Assembly: GCA_029257385.1 (NCBI GenBank)
Contig: JARIBS010000084.1
Span: 1 to 47,187, forward strand
Length of the DNA stretch: 47,187 nt
Direction: 5' to 3'
Source of the DNA: Thiorhodococcus sp.
GTDB taxonomy: Bacteria; Pseudomonadota; Gammaproteobacteria; Chromatiales; Chromatiaceae
Part shown: positions 16,758 to 26,421 of the stretch, in pieces
How the letters are laid out: each line of letters opens with the position of its first letter
Numbering within the stretch: position 1 is the stretch's first letter
Notes under the pieces: generated by a model
The model's input: only the letters and a program-made list of their open reading frames with translations
Database searches by the model: none
Told to the model about the DNA's origin: nothing
Made by a program: the position numbers and the translations under genes

Positions 16758-19250
16758 CTAGAAACGAACGCCAAACTCAAGGTTGCCACTGCGTCCTGCG
16801 GTGTACTGCCTGGAGTAGTCGCTGGTGCTGTAGTCGACGGTTTCATCAAACAGGTTCTGCACCTCAAGTTGCACATAGCCGCGAGCTTTGCTCAACAGCG
16901 GCGGCTCCCAGCGAATGCGTGTGTCCACGGTGATCAGGTCTTTGAAATCCACGTCTTCGTAAATGTCGTAGGCGAGTCCGGTTGTGGGGTCTTGATAGTT
17001 TTCACGACTGTCGCGGGTGACGGTGCCGCCCTGGCGCAGGTTGATGAAGTTCGACCAGGTCAGATACCACTTGGGCACCTGCGTTACGGTCTGTAGGCGG
17101 ATATCGAGCGGAATATTAAAATCCCAGGCGGGCAGCTCGTCCTCGGTAATGAGTCGGCCGTCGTAGTAGATAAGCTCTTGGCCTGGCTCGGTATTGTAGC
17201 CTTCGCCGCCCTGATAACTGCTGCGCTTGGTATCGCGGTAGCTGATGCCTAAAGAGGCGCGATTGCGTGTGGCACCGATCTTCCAGGGGGTAGCCAAGGC
17301 CAAGTCCAGCGTGAGGCTGTCGGTGCTGCTGCGTCCTTCGTTGTTATAGATCGTCTCGCCCTCTTCGGTCTCCTCACGCAGGACACCGTCGCGGCTTTCG
17401 CGATTGACGAACTGTAGCCTCGCATCTAAAGGGCCCAGGCGCTGCTGCCAGCCGACCATCCACTCGTCGGCGTAGGGGGTCTTGAGATTGAGTGTTCCGG
17501 AGTTGTCCTCATAGCGACGAGTGACGGTCTCGTTGCCATTCTTATCGAAGAAACGCAGTTGCCGCCAACTGGAAATGGCGTCGTTGAGCTGATAGCGCAA
17601 AAAGCTGCGACCATAGTAGCGGTTAGCACCGGCAACAAGCCGGGTCGAGTCGTCACCAAAGGTATCCCACTCAACCTTAAAGCGCGGTGCGATATCGGTA
17701 TTTTTCAGGTAGCTTTCCCAGTCGGCCCGCAGTCCGGGGGTAAAGGTCCAATCGCCCAGCTCGATACGATCTTGCAGATACCAGGCCAGATCGTTGTAGT
17801 TTAGCGTGACCTCGCCCGCGTAATAGTCGAAAGCCCGTGAGAGGTAGGCATCTTCGGGGCCGCTTTTGCCGTCGCCGTTCTGGTCGACGCAGCCGATCTT
17901 GGCGCGTCTGAGGCAATCGTACTTTTCATATCTGACGTCGGTCAGGCGTTCGTAGCGGCTTTGGGTATTGCGCAGCCGCCCGCCAGTGGTCAGGTGGTGG
18001 CGTGATTGGCCAAACGCCAGCGCGTTGAACTGCCACTCTGGTGCCAGCACCGTGCGCGTCTGGCTCTGTTTGGTATCGCCATAACCGCCGCTCTGAACAG
18101 GTCTACCGCTCCCTTCCAGATATGCCGCTTGGGTGAAGCGACTCTCCTCACTGTCTAAATGATCGCTGAGCCGGTCAAGGCCCAGATCTAGTGAAAAGTC
18201 CCCGATGTCGAGCCTGCGCTCCCACTGAAAGGTGGCACCGTAGGACTCATGACTCTGGGTCAGAGGGCTGTCATAAGTACGCGAGGTAATGCCGTCGTGG
18301 CGGCGGTCGGTGTAGCGAAATGACAGGCCCAGCATGTCGCTACCCAGGCGTGTGTCGATACGCCCCAGCACGTTATCGATACGATCGTTAAAGTCGATTT
18401 TGCGCAGCGCGTCGGCGCTGTCGCGATAGGTCTGGGCGAAGCGCGAGGCGCGTCGCGAGACATTCATGGTCAAGCCGGTATCATCGGTCAATCCTTGCTG
18501 AAGGCTCAGACCATAGTTCTGGCGCAGATAATCCGGCGTGTAGTTGCCCCGATAGTTGCTATCGATGCTATCGCGCGTCTTTGAATCGACGTGGAAGCGT
18601 TCCCACTCATCGCGACTGATGCCGTAGCGCAAGGCCACACTGTTCTCGCCGGCATAGCGCTTGAGCCGAGTGGAGACGACGCCTCCGGTAAAACCGCCGA
18701 AGGTGGCAGGTACGTTGCTGTCAAACACCTCAATGCTTTCCAGCAGGTCGACATCGAGAAAGTAGCCTTGCGGGGAGCTACCGCCGGTAGGGCCGACCAG
18801 ACTGGGGCTAGACCAGACGTCCTGATTGTTGGCTGGGTCCAGATCGCTGCTCATATCGAGTCCGTCGATAGTGAATAGGTTCTGGTAGAAGGGCTGGCCG
18901 TGGATAGAGATCTCGCCGGGCTTTAAGGTGGCGCTGTTGGCCGATTGGTTGGCATCGCGCGAGAAGTCCACGGCGGTGTTCAGGCGCAGCAGGTCGGAAA
19001 GGTGGCCATCGCCAGTGGGCATCTCGGCAATATCATCGGCTGTATAGCGTGTGCGCCCGATATCCGCTGGGCGATCGGCCTCAACCACCAAAGTCTGCAG
19101 TTGTGTCCCGCGCTCGTTGGCGCATTCTGCTCCGTCTTTACAGTCTTCAGCAGGCGCTTGTCCCCAAGCCATGCCCAGGCCGGTCAATATGCAGGCAAGG
19201 CCCAGACCATAGCGTGTGGCTGGAAAAAGATAAGTACGTCTTTTATTCAC
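16758..19250 (-). CDS. TonB-dependent outer membrane receptor
   Basis: An 830-residue outer-membrane beta-barrel receptor. A signal peptide (about 1-31, hydrophobic YGLGLACILTGLGMAW) is followed by a candidate TonB box (LQTLVVEAD, about 52-60), a plug domain (about 65-190, with FTIDGLDMSSD and ATFGGFTGGVVSTRLK) and a 22-strand-type barrel ending in Phe (NLEFGVRF). The substrate is unknown. An extracellular-type region contains two close cysteines (446 and 454) and, directly after, an EF-hand or dockerin-like loop DQNGDGKSGPED at 456-467, which suggests a calcium or similar metal ion. It follows the diheme peroxidase gene by 19 bp and is probably co-transcribed with it. Pairing of a TonB receptor with a diheme peroxidase-family protein recalls the MbnT/MbnH part of methanobactin systems, but no MbnP or precursor peptide gene is present, so that comparison is only an analogy. 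Confidence 0.93.
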   Translation of the reverse strand: MNKRRTYLFPATRYGLGLACILTGLGMAWGQAPAEDCKDGAECANERGTQLQTLVVEADRPADIGRTRYTADDIAEMPTGDGHLSDLLRLNTAVDFSRDANQSANSATLKPGEISIHGQPFYQNLFTIDGLDMSSDLDPANNQDVWSSPSLVGPTGGSSPQGYFLDVDLLESIEVFDSNVPATFGGFTGGVVSTRLKRYAGENSVALRYGISRDEWERFHVDSKTRDSIDSNYRGNYTPDYLRQNYGLSLQQGLTDDTGLTMNVSRRASRFAQTYRDSADALRKIDFNDRIDNVLGRIDTRLGSDMLGLSFRYTDRRHDGITSRTYDSPLTQSHESYGATFQWERRLDIGDFSLDLGLDRLSDHLDSEESRFTQAAYLEGSGRPVQSGGYGDTKQSQTRTVLAPEWQFNALAFGQSRHHLTTGGRLRNTQSRYERLTDVRYEKYDCLRRAKIGCVDQNGDGKSGPEDAYLSRAFDYYAGEVTLNYNDLAWYLQDRIELGDWTFTPGLRADWESYLKNTDIAPRFKVEWDTFGDDSTRLVAGANRYYGRSFLRYQLNDAISSWRQLRFFDKNGNETVTRRYEDNSGTLNLKTPYADEWMVGWQQRLGPLDARLQFVNRESRDGVLREETEEGETIYNNEGRSSTDSLTLDLALATPWKIGATRNRASLGISYRDTKRSSYQGGEGYNTEPGQELIYYDGRLITEDELPAWDFNIPLDIRLQTVTQVPKWYLTWSNFINLRQGGTVTRDSRENYQDPTTGLAYDIYEDVDFKDLITVDTRIRWEPPLLSKARGYVQLEVQNLFDETVDYSTSDYSRQYTAGRSGNLEFGVRF

Positions 19251-19269
19251 GGTGTGCGAAATCCTGTCT

Positions 19270-20361
19270 CTATCGGGCGGGAAGTTGAGGCGCAGTGAAC
19301 CGGGCGGGGCGCTGCTCTAGCGTATGAAGAAAGGCGTTCAGCGCGTCCAGCTCATCGCCGCTGAGATGCAACGGCTCGATCAGAGGAGACATTGTGGGCT
19401 GCCCTGTGCGACGCCCCTGCTGCATACCAAGGTTGTATGCGGCAAGTGTGCCGCGCAGGTTGACGAACAGACCGTTGTGCATCCAAGGCGCTGTGTGTAT
19501 GAGATCGCGTAGCGATGGCGTGCGAAACGCACCTTTGTCGGCCTCTTGGCCAGTGTCGAGATAGCGACCCAAGTCCTCGTGTCGGCTCTCGGCGAGCGCC
19601 AGTCCGATGTTGTGATACTGGCCGTCGGAGAGCAGCGGGCCGTGATGGCAGTTCATGCAGCGGGCCTTGGTGCGAAAAAGATGCAATCCCTCAATCTCTT
19701 GATCGCTTAAAGTGCTTTTCCCCGCGAGGAATCGATCGAAACGGTTGGGGCGCGAGACGAGGGTTCGCTCGAAGGCGGCCAGCGCCTTGGCGAGTGCAGT
19801 CGCGTCGATGGCGTTGACGTTCAGCGCCTTGCGAAAGGCGTCACGATAGGCAGGGACGGCGTTGAGGCGCGCCAACACGACACTCAGATCGGCGGCCATC
19901 TCGAGCGGATTTTCGATCGGCTCCAGCGCCTGCTTTTCCAGGCTCTTCGCCCTTCCATCCCAAAAAAAGGTATCGAAGTAGGCCGCGTTGAGCAGCGTCA
20001 TGGCATTGCGCCGACCGCGCTGACGATCATGGCCATAGGATTTTTCACGACCGTCGCCCCAGCCGAGTTCGGGATCGTGGCAACTGACGCAGGCAAGCTG
20101 CTCAGAACCCGACAGACGCGCATCGAAGAACAGTTGCTTGCCGAGTGCTTCCACCTCAGCGCTCTGCCAGCTCGGCTTATCAAGCTCGGGTAACTGGCCT
20201 AAAGGGGTGGCATCGACGCCATCGTCGACGCTCAAAGGAGGCCAATGCGGCTGGCCCTGCCGATAGCGCGCCAGTTGGCTGTCGCTCAGGCCCGCAACAG
20301 CCGGGAGCGCGAAACACCACACAGCAAGGAGTAACCCGATAAAAAACGGATGAGTGATCAA
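19270..20361 (-). CDS. Diheme cytochrome c peroxidase (CcpA/MauG/MbnH superfamily)
   Basis: A 363-residue periplasmic diheme protein. The N-terminal signal peptide (about 1-24) precedes two heme c sites: CVSCH at 91-95 and CMNCH at 235-239. Met294 in APWMHNG corresponds to the axial Met of the high-potential heme in bacterial cytochrome c peroxidases and MbnH, whereas MauG has Tyr at this position. Trp101 (ELGWGDGRE) lies close after heme 1. The FRTPSLRDLIHTAPWMHNG block is typical for the superfamily. Likely activities are peroxide reduction or oxidation of a partner protein or compound; the sequence does not decide between these. It is the first gene of a two-gene unit with the TonB receptor, suggesting that the enzyme acts on the receptor, its cargo or metal. 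Confidence 0.93.
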   Translation of the reverse strand: MITHPFFIGLLLAVWCFALPAVAGLSDSQLARYRQGQPHWPPLSVDDGVDATPLGQLPELDKPSWQSAEVEALGKQLFFDARLSGSEQLACVSCHDPELGWGDGREKSYGHDRQRGRRNAMTLLNAAYFDTFFWDGRAKSLEKQALEPIENPLEMAADLSVVLARLNAVPAYRDAFRKALNVNAIDATALAKALAAFERTLVSRPNRFDRFLAGKSTLSDQEIEGLHLFRTKARCMNCHHGPLLSDGQYHNIGLALAESRHEDLGRYLDTGQEADKGAFRTPSLRDLIHTAPWMHNGLFVNLRGTLAAYNLGMQQGRRTGQPTMSPLIEPLHLSGDELDALNAFLHTLEQRPARFTAPQLPAR

Positions 20362-21861
<1,500 letters not shown>

Positions 21862-21950
21862 CCTGGTCGCTGGGGCCGCACCGCCACGTGGCGCGATCGA
21901 AATCCGGTGAGATCGATTCGGCACGGAGATCTTGCTGAGGAACACTTGTT

Positions 21951-22835
21951 ATCAAACCTCTGTTCACCCGTGGACCATCGCCGACGTTTCGAGTGACTCT
22001 GGCTGTTGTGCTGGCACTGGGTCTGATCGTTGCCGATCACCGTCAGCACCAGCTAGAGTTAGTGCGCACGGCGCTTGCCTTGGTCGTTTACCCGCTCCAG
22101 CACATGGCCAACCAGCCAGCCACGCTGGTGCGCGAGACGCAAGAGCGACTCGCTAGCAAGGATGCGTTGCGCAACGCAAACGGGATGCTGCATCGCGAAA
22201 ATCTGCTTCTCAAAGCCAGGTTGCAGCAGTTTCATTCGCTGGAGGCGGAGAACATCCGGCTGCGCGACCTGCTTGGATCCTCGCTCGACCTGGGCGAGCG
22301 GGTGCTCATCGCCGAGATCATGGCCGTGGACCTGGCACCTTATCGCCAGCAGGTGATGGTCAACAAGGGGACTCAGTCCGGTGTCTTCATTGGCCAGCCG
22401 GTCCTCGATGCCAATGCGGTCATGGGGCAGGTGATCCGCACCAGCCGCTTTTCCTCGATCGTGCTGTTAATCACCGACGCCGACCACGCCTTGCCGGTCG
22501 AGGTCAATCGCAATGGTCTCAGGACGATCGCGGCCGGCACCGGATTGAGTGAGGAGTTAGAATTGCTCTACATCGCCAAGAACGCCGACATCAAGGCCGA
22601 CGACCTCCTGGTCACGTCCGGGATGGATGGGCGTTTTCCGGCCGGTTATCCGGTGGCGCGGGTCAAGACAGTCCGCCAGGATCCCGACAACCCGTTCACG
22701 ACGGTAATCGCCGAGCCTACGGCGCGCTTGGATCGCAGCCGCGAAGTCTTGCTGGTCTGGAATCTGAGCGAGACGTCACGCCAGCAGGCGCTAGCGGCCG
22801 ACGCGCCCAAGCCCTGGGATGATCCCGAGCCATGA
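21951..22835 (+). CDS. mreC: Rod shape-determining protein MreC (non-canonical start)
   Basis: MreC is a bitopic inner-membrane scaffold of the elongasome that activates PBP2/RodA. The product has one transmembrane helix (TLAVVLALGLIVA), a periplasmic coiled coil (QERLASKDALRNANGMLHRENLLLK and onward) and the beta-barrel domains (EIMAVDLAPYRQQVMVNKG, GVFIGQPVLDANAVMGQV). The first ordinary start codon is GTG at 21993, immediately before the helix. However, the frame continues upstream, coding for VIKPLFTRGPSPTFR, which matches the usual MreC N-terminus (MxKPLFxRGPS). It has no ATG, GTG or TTG before the stop codon at 21936-21938. A Shine-Dalgarno GAGGA at 21937-21941 sits 9 bp before ATC 21951 and 6 bp before GTT 21948. 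I place the start at ATC 21951; GTG 21993 is the conservative alternative. Its stop overlaps the mreD start. Confidence 0.85.
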   Translation: MKPLFTRGPSPTFRVTLAVVLALGLIVADHRQHQLELVRTALALVVYPLQHMANQPATLVRETQERLASKDALRNANGMLHRENLLLKARLQQFHSLEAENIRLRDLLGSSLDLGERVLIAEIMAVDLAPYRQQVMVNKGTQSGVFIGQPVLDANAVMGQVIRTSRFSSIVLLITDADHALPVEVNRNGLRTIAAGTGLSEELELLYIAKNADIKADDLLVTSGMDGRFPAGYPVARVKTVRQDPDNPFTTVIAEPTARLDRSREVLLVWNLSETSRQQALAADAPKPWDDPEP

Positions 22836-23362
22836 AGCACGCTGTGCGGCTACCCTTCAACACGTCGAGGAGACACCCGAAGCAACGCGGCAATACACTC
22901 TGGTTGTCCGTGCCAACTTTGGCGTTGGCACTGTATCTGACAATTCTGCCGATACCGCCATGGCCGCTCGACTACCGTCCGCCATGGGTCGTGTTGACAC
23001 TGCTGTTTTGGTGTTTTGCTACACCCGAGCGAATTGGTGTGTTGGTTGGGTTCTGTGTTGGTCTACTGCTCGATGTGCTCACCGGTACGCTGTTGGGGCA
23101 GCATGCCCTTGGCTTGTCCGTGACGGCTTTCCTGGCGGTTGTCTTGCGCGCCCGGATACGGATTTTTCCGCTGTGGCAGCAGATGTTTTATGTGTGGTTA
23201 ATCCTGCTGGTTGAGCGGTTGCTGATGCTCTGGGTCGTCGGTGCGACCGGTCAGCCCATGCCGCCCTTGTCATATTGGCTCCCGTCATTGATCGGTGCTG
23301 GTCTCTGGCCGCTCATGTCCTGGTTGCTAAAACCCTTCGAGCGCCGTTTGAGGGTGGCTTGA
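22832..23362 (+). CDS. mreD: Rod shape-determining protein MreD
   Basis: A 176-residue inner-membrane protein with about five transmembrane helices (first around LSVPTLALALYLTILPIP, last around LPSLIGAGLWPLMSWLLKP), the expected size and topology for MreD. The family-typical PPWVVLTLLFWCFATPERIGVLVGFCVGLLLDVLTG segment, with its Asp in the GLLLDV motif, is clear. It overlaps mreC by 4 bp (ATGA) and is followed after one base by mrdA. A somewhat longer basic N-terminus (about 20 residues) precedes the first helix. Confidence 0.95.
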   Translation: MKHAVRLPFNTSRRHPKQRGNTLWLSVPTLALALYLTILPIPPWPLDYRPPWVVLTLLFWCFATPERIGVLVGFCVGLLLDVLTGTLLGQHALGLSVTAFLAVVLRARIRIFPLWQQMFYVWLILLVERLLMLWVVGATGQPMPPLSYWLPSLIGAGLWPLMSWLLKPFERRLRVA

Positions 23363-23363
23363 G

Positions 23364-25235
23364 GTGTTGGAAAACAGCCTCGAAGACCGCCGCCGCGAGC
23401 AGCGCCTGATTCGGGTGCGCACGCTGGTGTCGGCTGTACTCGTTGCACTGGCGCTCGTGCTCATCCTGCTGCGCCTGTTGCACCTGCAGAGCACCCGTTA
23501 CGAATATTTTTCGGTGCTTTCCAAGGACAATCGCGTGAAGATCCAGCCGGTGCCGCCCGCCCGTGGGCTGATCTTCGACACTCAGGGTGTTCTGCTGGCA
23601 GACAACCGTCCATCGTTTTCTCTGGAGATTACGATCGAGAAGGTCGAGGATCTGGAGCGCACCATTGCCGAGCTGGCGCAACTGATCGCGATTGATGAGA
23701 AGGACCGCGCTCGCTTCGAGCGGCTCAAGCGCCAGCGCATGCGTTTTCAGGCGGTGCCGATTCGGCTCAATCTGACACCGGCCGAAGTGGCGCGCTTTGC
23801 TGTCGACCGACATCGCTTCAGCGGCGTCAACGTGCACGCCGAACTCATCAGAACCTACCCCAAGAACGACCTGACAGCCCATGTACTGGGCTATGTCGGG
23901 CGGATCAACGAGTCGGAACTGGCCAGCATCGACAAGGGCAATTACGCCGGCACCAACTTCATCGGCAAGGGCGGCGTGGAGAAGGCCCACGAGGAGGTTT
24001 TGCACGGGCAGGTCGGCTACCAGCAGGTCGAGGTCAATGCGCGCGGGCGCATCCTGCGTACTCTGGAAAACACGCCCCCGGAGCCTGGTCAGGATCTCTA
24101 TCTCTATCTCGATATCGCCCTGCAGCAAATCGCCACCGAGGCGCTCGGCGAGCGGCGCGGCTCGGTGGTCGCGATTGATCCGCGCAATGGCGGAGTGCTC
24201 GCCCTGGTGAGCCAACCGAGCTTCAACCCCAACCTCTTCGTCGAAGGCATCAGTCAGAGCGACTACAATGCCCTGCTGCACTCGCCGGACAAGCCACTGT
24301 ACAACCGCGCGGTACGCGGTCAGTATCCGCCCGGTTCCACCGTCAAACCGTTCATTGCCCTGGGCGGACTGACCACCGGCACCGTCAACAGCAAGCAGGG
24401 AACCTACTGCTCGGGTGCCTTCAGTCTGCCTGGTCATAGCCACCGGTTTCGCTGCTGGCGCCGCAAAGGCCATCGCACGGTCAGCATGCAGGCGGCGATT
24501 GTGCAATCCTGCGATGTCTATTTCTATTCACTGGCCAATCAGATGGGCATCGACAAGCTGCATGGCTTTATGTCGCAATTTGGCTTTGGCACGCGCACGG
24601 GGATCGATGTCGCAGGAGAGCTGCCTGGATTACTGCCCTCGCGCGAATGGAAAAAGCGTGTGCGCAAGCAGCCATGGTATCCGGGCGAGACGCTGATCGT
24701 CGGCATCGGTCAGGGGGCTTTTCTGGCTACTCCCATCCAGCTCGCCGTGGCAACCGCGACCATGGCCAATCGTGGCCACTTCATCCAACCGCGTCTGGCG
24801 TATGCCAGCCGTATCCCTGGCGCGGAGACCGCGCGGCGGTTTCCCGAGATCTCACACCAGCTCGACGTGGGTGATCGGCATGACTGGGATGTCATCATCG
24901 ACGCCATGGCGCAGGTGGTTGAAAGCCCCCAAGGCACCGCCAAGCGGATTCGTTCGAGTCAGTATCGGATCGCTGGAAAGACCGGGACCTCTCAAGTTTT
25001 CACCGTCGGGCAGAAAGACACCTACGACGCCTCCAAGATCCCTGAGCGGATGCGCGATCACGCCCTGTTCATTGCCTTTGCGCCGGTTGATGACCCACGC
25101 ATCGCGGTGGCGGTGCTGGTGGAAAACGGCGAGCACGGTAGCTCGACCGCCGCGCCGATCGCGCGCCAGGTGCTCGATGCCTATCTGGGCGGCTCGCGGT
25201 TGACCGCGAGCATGGGTGGCGCGCATGGGGATTGA
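23364..25235 (+). CDS. mrdA: Penicillin-binding protein 2 (elongasome transpeptidase)
   Basis: PBP2 is the monofunctional class B transpeptidase of lateral wall synthesis. The 623-residue product has a transmembrane anchor (about 20-42), a pedestal domain and a transpeptidase domain with Ser325 in the SxxK motif (GSTVKPF), a second motif SCD in VQSCDVYFY, and KTG at 539-541 (AGKTGTSQVF). The RGLIFDTQGVLLADN segment near residue 70 is typical of the family. The start is a GTG one base after mreD. It works with RodA, encoded directly downstream with overlapping ends. Confidence 0.98.
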   Translation: MLENSLEDRRREQRLIRVRTLVSAVLVALALVLILLRLLHLQSTRYEYFSVLSKDNRVKIQPVPPARGLIFDTQGVLLADNRPSFSLEITIEKVEDLERTIAELAQLIAIDEKDRARFERLKRQRMRFQAVPIRLNLTPAEVARFAVDRHRFSGVNVHAELIRTYPKNDLTAHVLGYVGRINESELASIDKGNYAGTNFIGKGGVEKAHEEVLHGQVGYQQVEVNARGRILRTLENTPPEPGQDLYLYLDIALQQIATEALGERRGSVVAIDPRNGGVLALVSQPSFNPNLFVEGISQSDYNALLHSPDKPLYNRAVRGQYPPGSTVKPFIALGGLTTGTVNSKQGTYCSGAFSLPGHSHRFRCWRRKGHRTVSMQAAIVQSCDVYFYSLANQMGIDKLHGFMSQFGFGTRTGIDVAGELPGLLPSREWKKRVRKQPWYPGETLIVGIGQGAFLATPIQLAVATATMANRGHFIQPRLAYASRIPGAETARRFPEISHQLDVGDRHDWDVIIDAMAQVVESPQGTAKRIRSSQYRIAGKTGTSQVFTVGQKDTYDASKIPERMRDHALFIAFAPVDDPRIAVAVLVENGEHGSSTAAPIARQVLDAYLGGSRLTASMGGAHGD

Positions 25236-26355
25236 TCCTTTCTCCTCGCGTTTGGACTGGGATGCCAGAGCGGGGCGGGGTGGCTCGCTGCGTGCGCTAC
25301 ACGTCGACCCACCGCTGTTGATGGGGCTGCTCGCGCTGTGCGGGTTCGGTTTGATGGTGCTTTTTAGCGCGGGCGATCAGGATATCGCCACGGTCGAGCG
25401 TCAGGTGCTGCGGCTCGCGCTCGCCTTCGCACTGATGTTGCTGATTGCGCAGATCCCGCCGGTGAGACTGCGCCGGTGGTCCTTGGGCCTCTATCTGATC
25501 GGCGTGCTCATGCTGATTGCCGTGCTGCTCTTTGGCGATATCGGCAAGGGCGCGCAACGCTGGCTGGACTTTGGCATCCTGCGCTTCCAACCCTCGGAGA
25601 TCCTCAAGCTCGCAGTGCCGATGGCGGTGGCCTGGGTGCTCTCGCTGCGTCCACTGCCCCCGCGTCTCCTGGGTATCCTCCTGGCAATCATGTTGACCTT
25701 GATTCCGGTGGTGCTGATTGCCAAGCAACCGGATCTCGGCACCGCCGTGCTGGTGGCGAGCGCCGGCGTCATGGTGTTGTTCATCGCCGGGCTGGGATGG
25801 CGCATGATCATCGGCCTGGCGCTCGTCGTCGCCGCGCTGGCGCCTTTGGTCTGGTTCGGCATGCGCGACTATCAGCGTGCGCGGGTCATGACGTTTCTGG
25901 ACCCACAGTCCGACCCGCTCGGCACCGGATACCACATCATCCAATCGCAGATCGCGATTGGCTCCGGCGGAATCTCCGGCAAGGGCTGGCTCAACGGCAC
26001 CCAGTCGCATCTGGAATTCCTGCCCGAGCGCCATACCGATTTCATCTTCGCAGTCATTGGCGAGGAGTTCGGCTTCACCGGCATCCTGGCGCTGCTAGGT
26101 CTCTATCTGTTTATTATTCTGCGCGGGCTGCTCATCGCCGCGCGCGCCCAGGAGAACTACGATCGGCTCCTGGCGGGCGGGCTGACGCTGGTGTTCTTTG
26201 TCTATCTTTTCGTCAATACCGGCATGGTGACCGGTCTGTTGCCGGTGGTCGGTGTGCCCTTGCCGCTGATTAGCTATGGCGGCACCTCAATGGTGACGCT
26301 GCTGGCAGGTTTCGGGATACTGATGTCCATAGAGACCCATAGAATCAAGAAATAA
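25225..26355 (+). CDS. rodA: Peptidoglycan glycosyltransferase RodA (SEDS family)
   Basis: RodA polymerises lipid II into glycan strands and forms the elongasome core with PBP2. The 376-residue product has about ten transmembrane helices; the family motif LRFQPSEILKLAVPM and KQPDLGTA, with the functionally essential Asp, are present, as are FIFAVIGEEFGFTG and the C-terminal PLISYGGTSM. ATG 25225 (MGIDPF) overlaps the last 11 bp of mrdA; a GTG at 25216 would add three residues. Its 3' end is separated from mltB by about 66 bp of A/T-rich DNA. Confidence 0.98.
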   Translation: MGIDPFSSRLDWDARAGRGGSLRALHVDPPLLMGLLALCGFGLMVLFSAGDQDIATVERQVLRLALAFALMLLIAQIPPVRLRRWSLGLYLIGVLMLIAVLLFGDIGKGAQRWLDFGILRFQPSEILKLAVPMAVAWVLSLRPLPPRLLGILLAIMLTLIPVVLIAKQPDLGTAVLVASAGVMVLFIAGLGWRMIIGLALVVAALAPLVWFGMRDYQRARVMTFLDPQSDPLGTGYHIIQSQIAIGSGGISGKGWLNGTQSHLEFLPERHTDFIFAVIGEEFGFTGILALLGLYLFIILRGLLIAARAQENYDRLLAGGLTLVFFVYLFVNTGMVTGLLPVVGVPLPLISYGGTSMVTLLAGFGILMSIETHRIKK

Positions 26356-26421
26356 CTTAGAAAGTTAACTGCTTTGAACATATACTGCATGTAACTCCTC
26401 AGACTCTTGTTTACCCCCGAA

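Noticed and set aside
16758-20361. A methanobactin-type operon
   Set aside because: Only a TonB receptor and a diheme peroxidase are present; no MbnB/MbnC-type biosynthesis genes, MbnP or precursor peptide gene are found, so only an analogy is kept.
23313-24506. 397-codon open frame antisense to mrdA
   Set aside because: It lies wholly opposite mreD and mrdA, which show complete family motifs; long antisense frames are common at this base composition.
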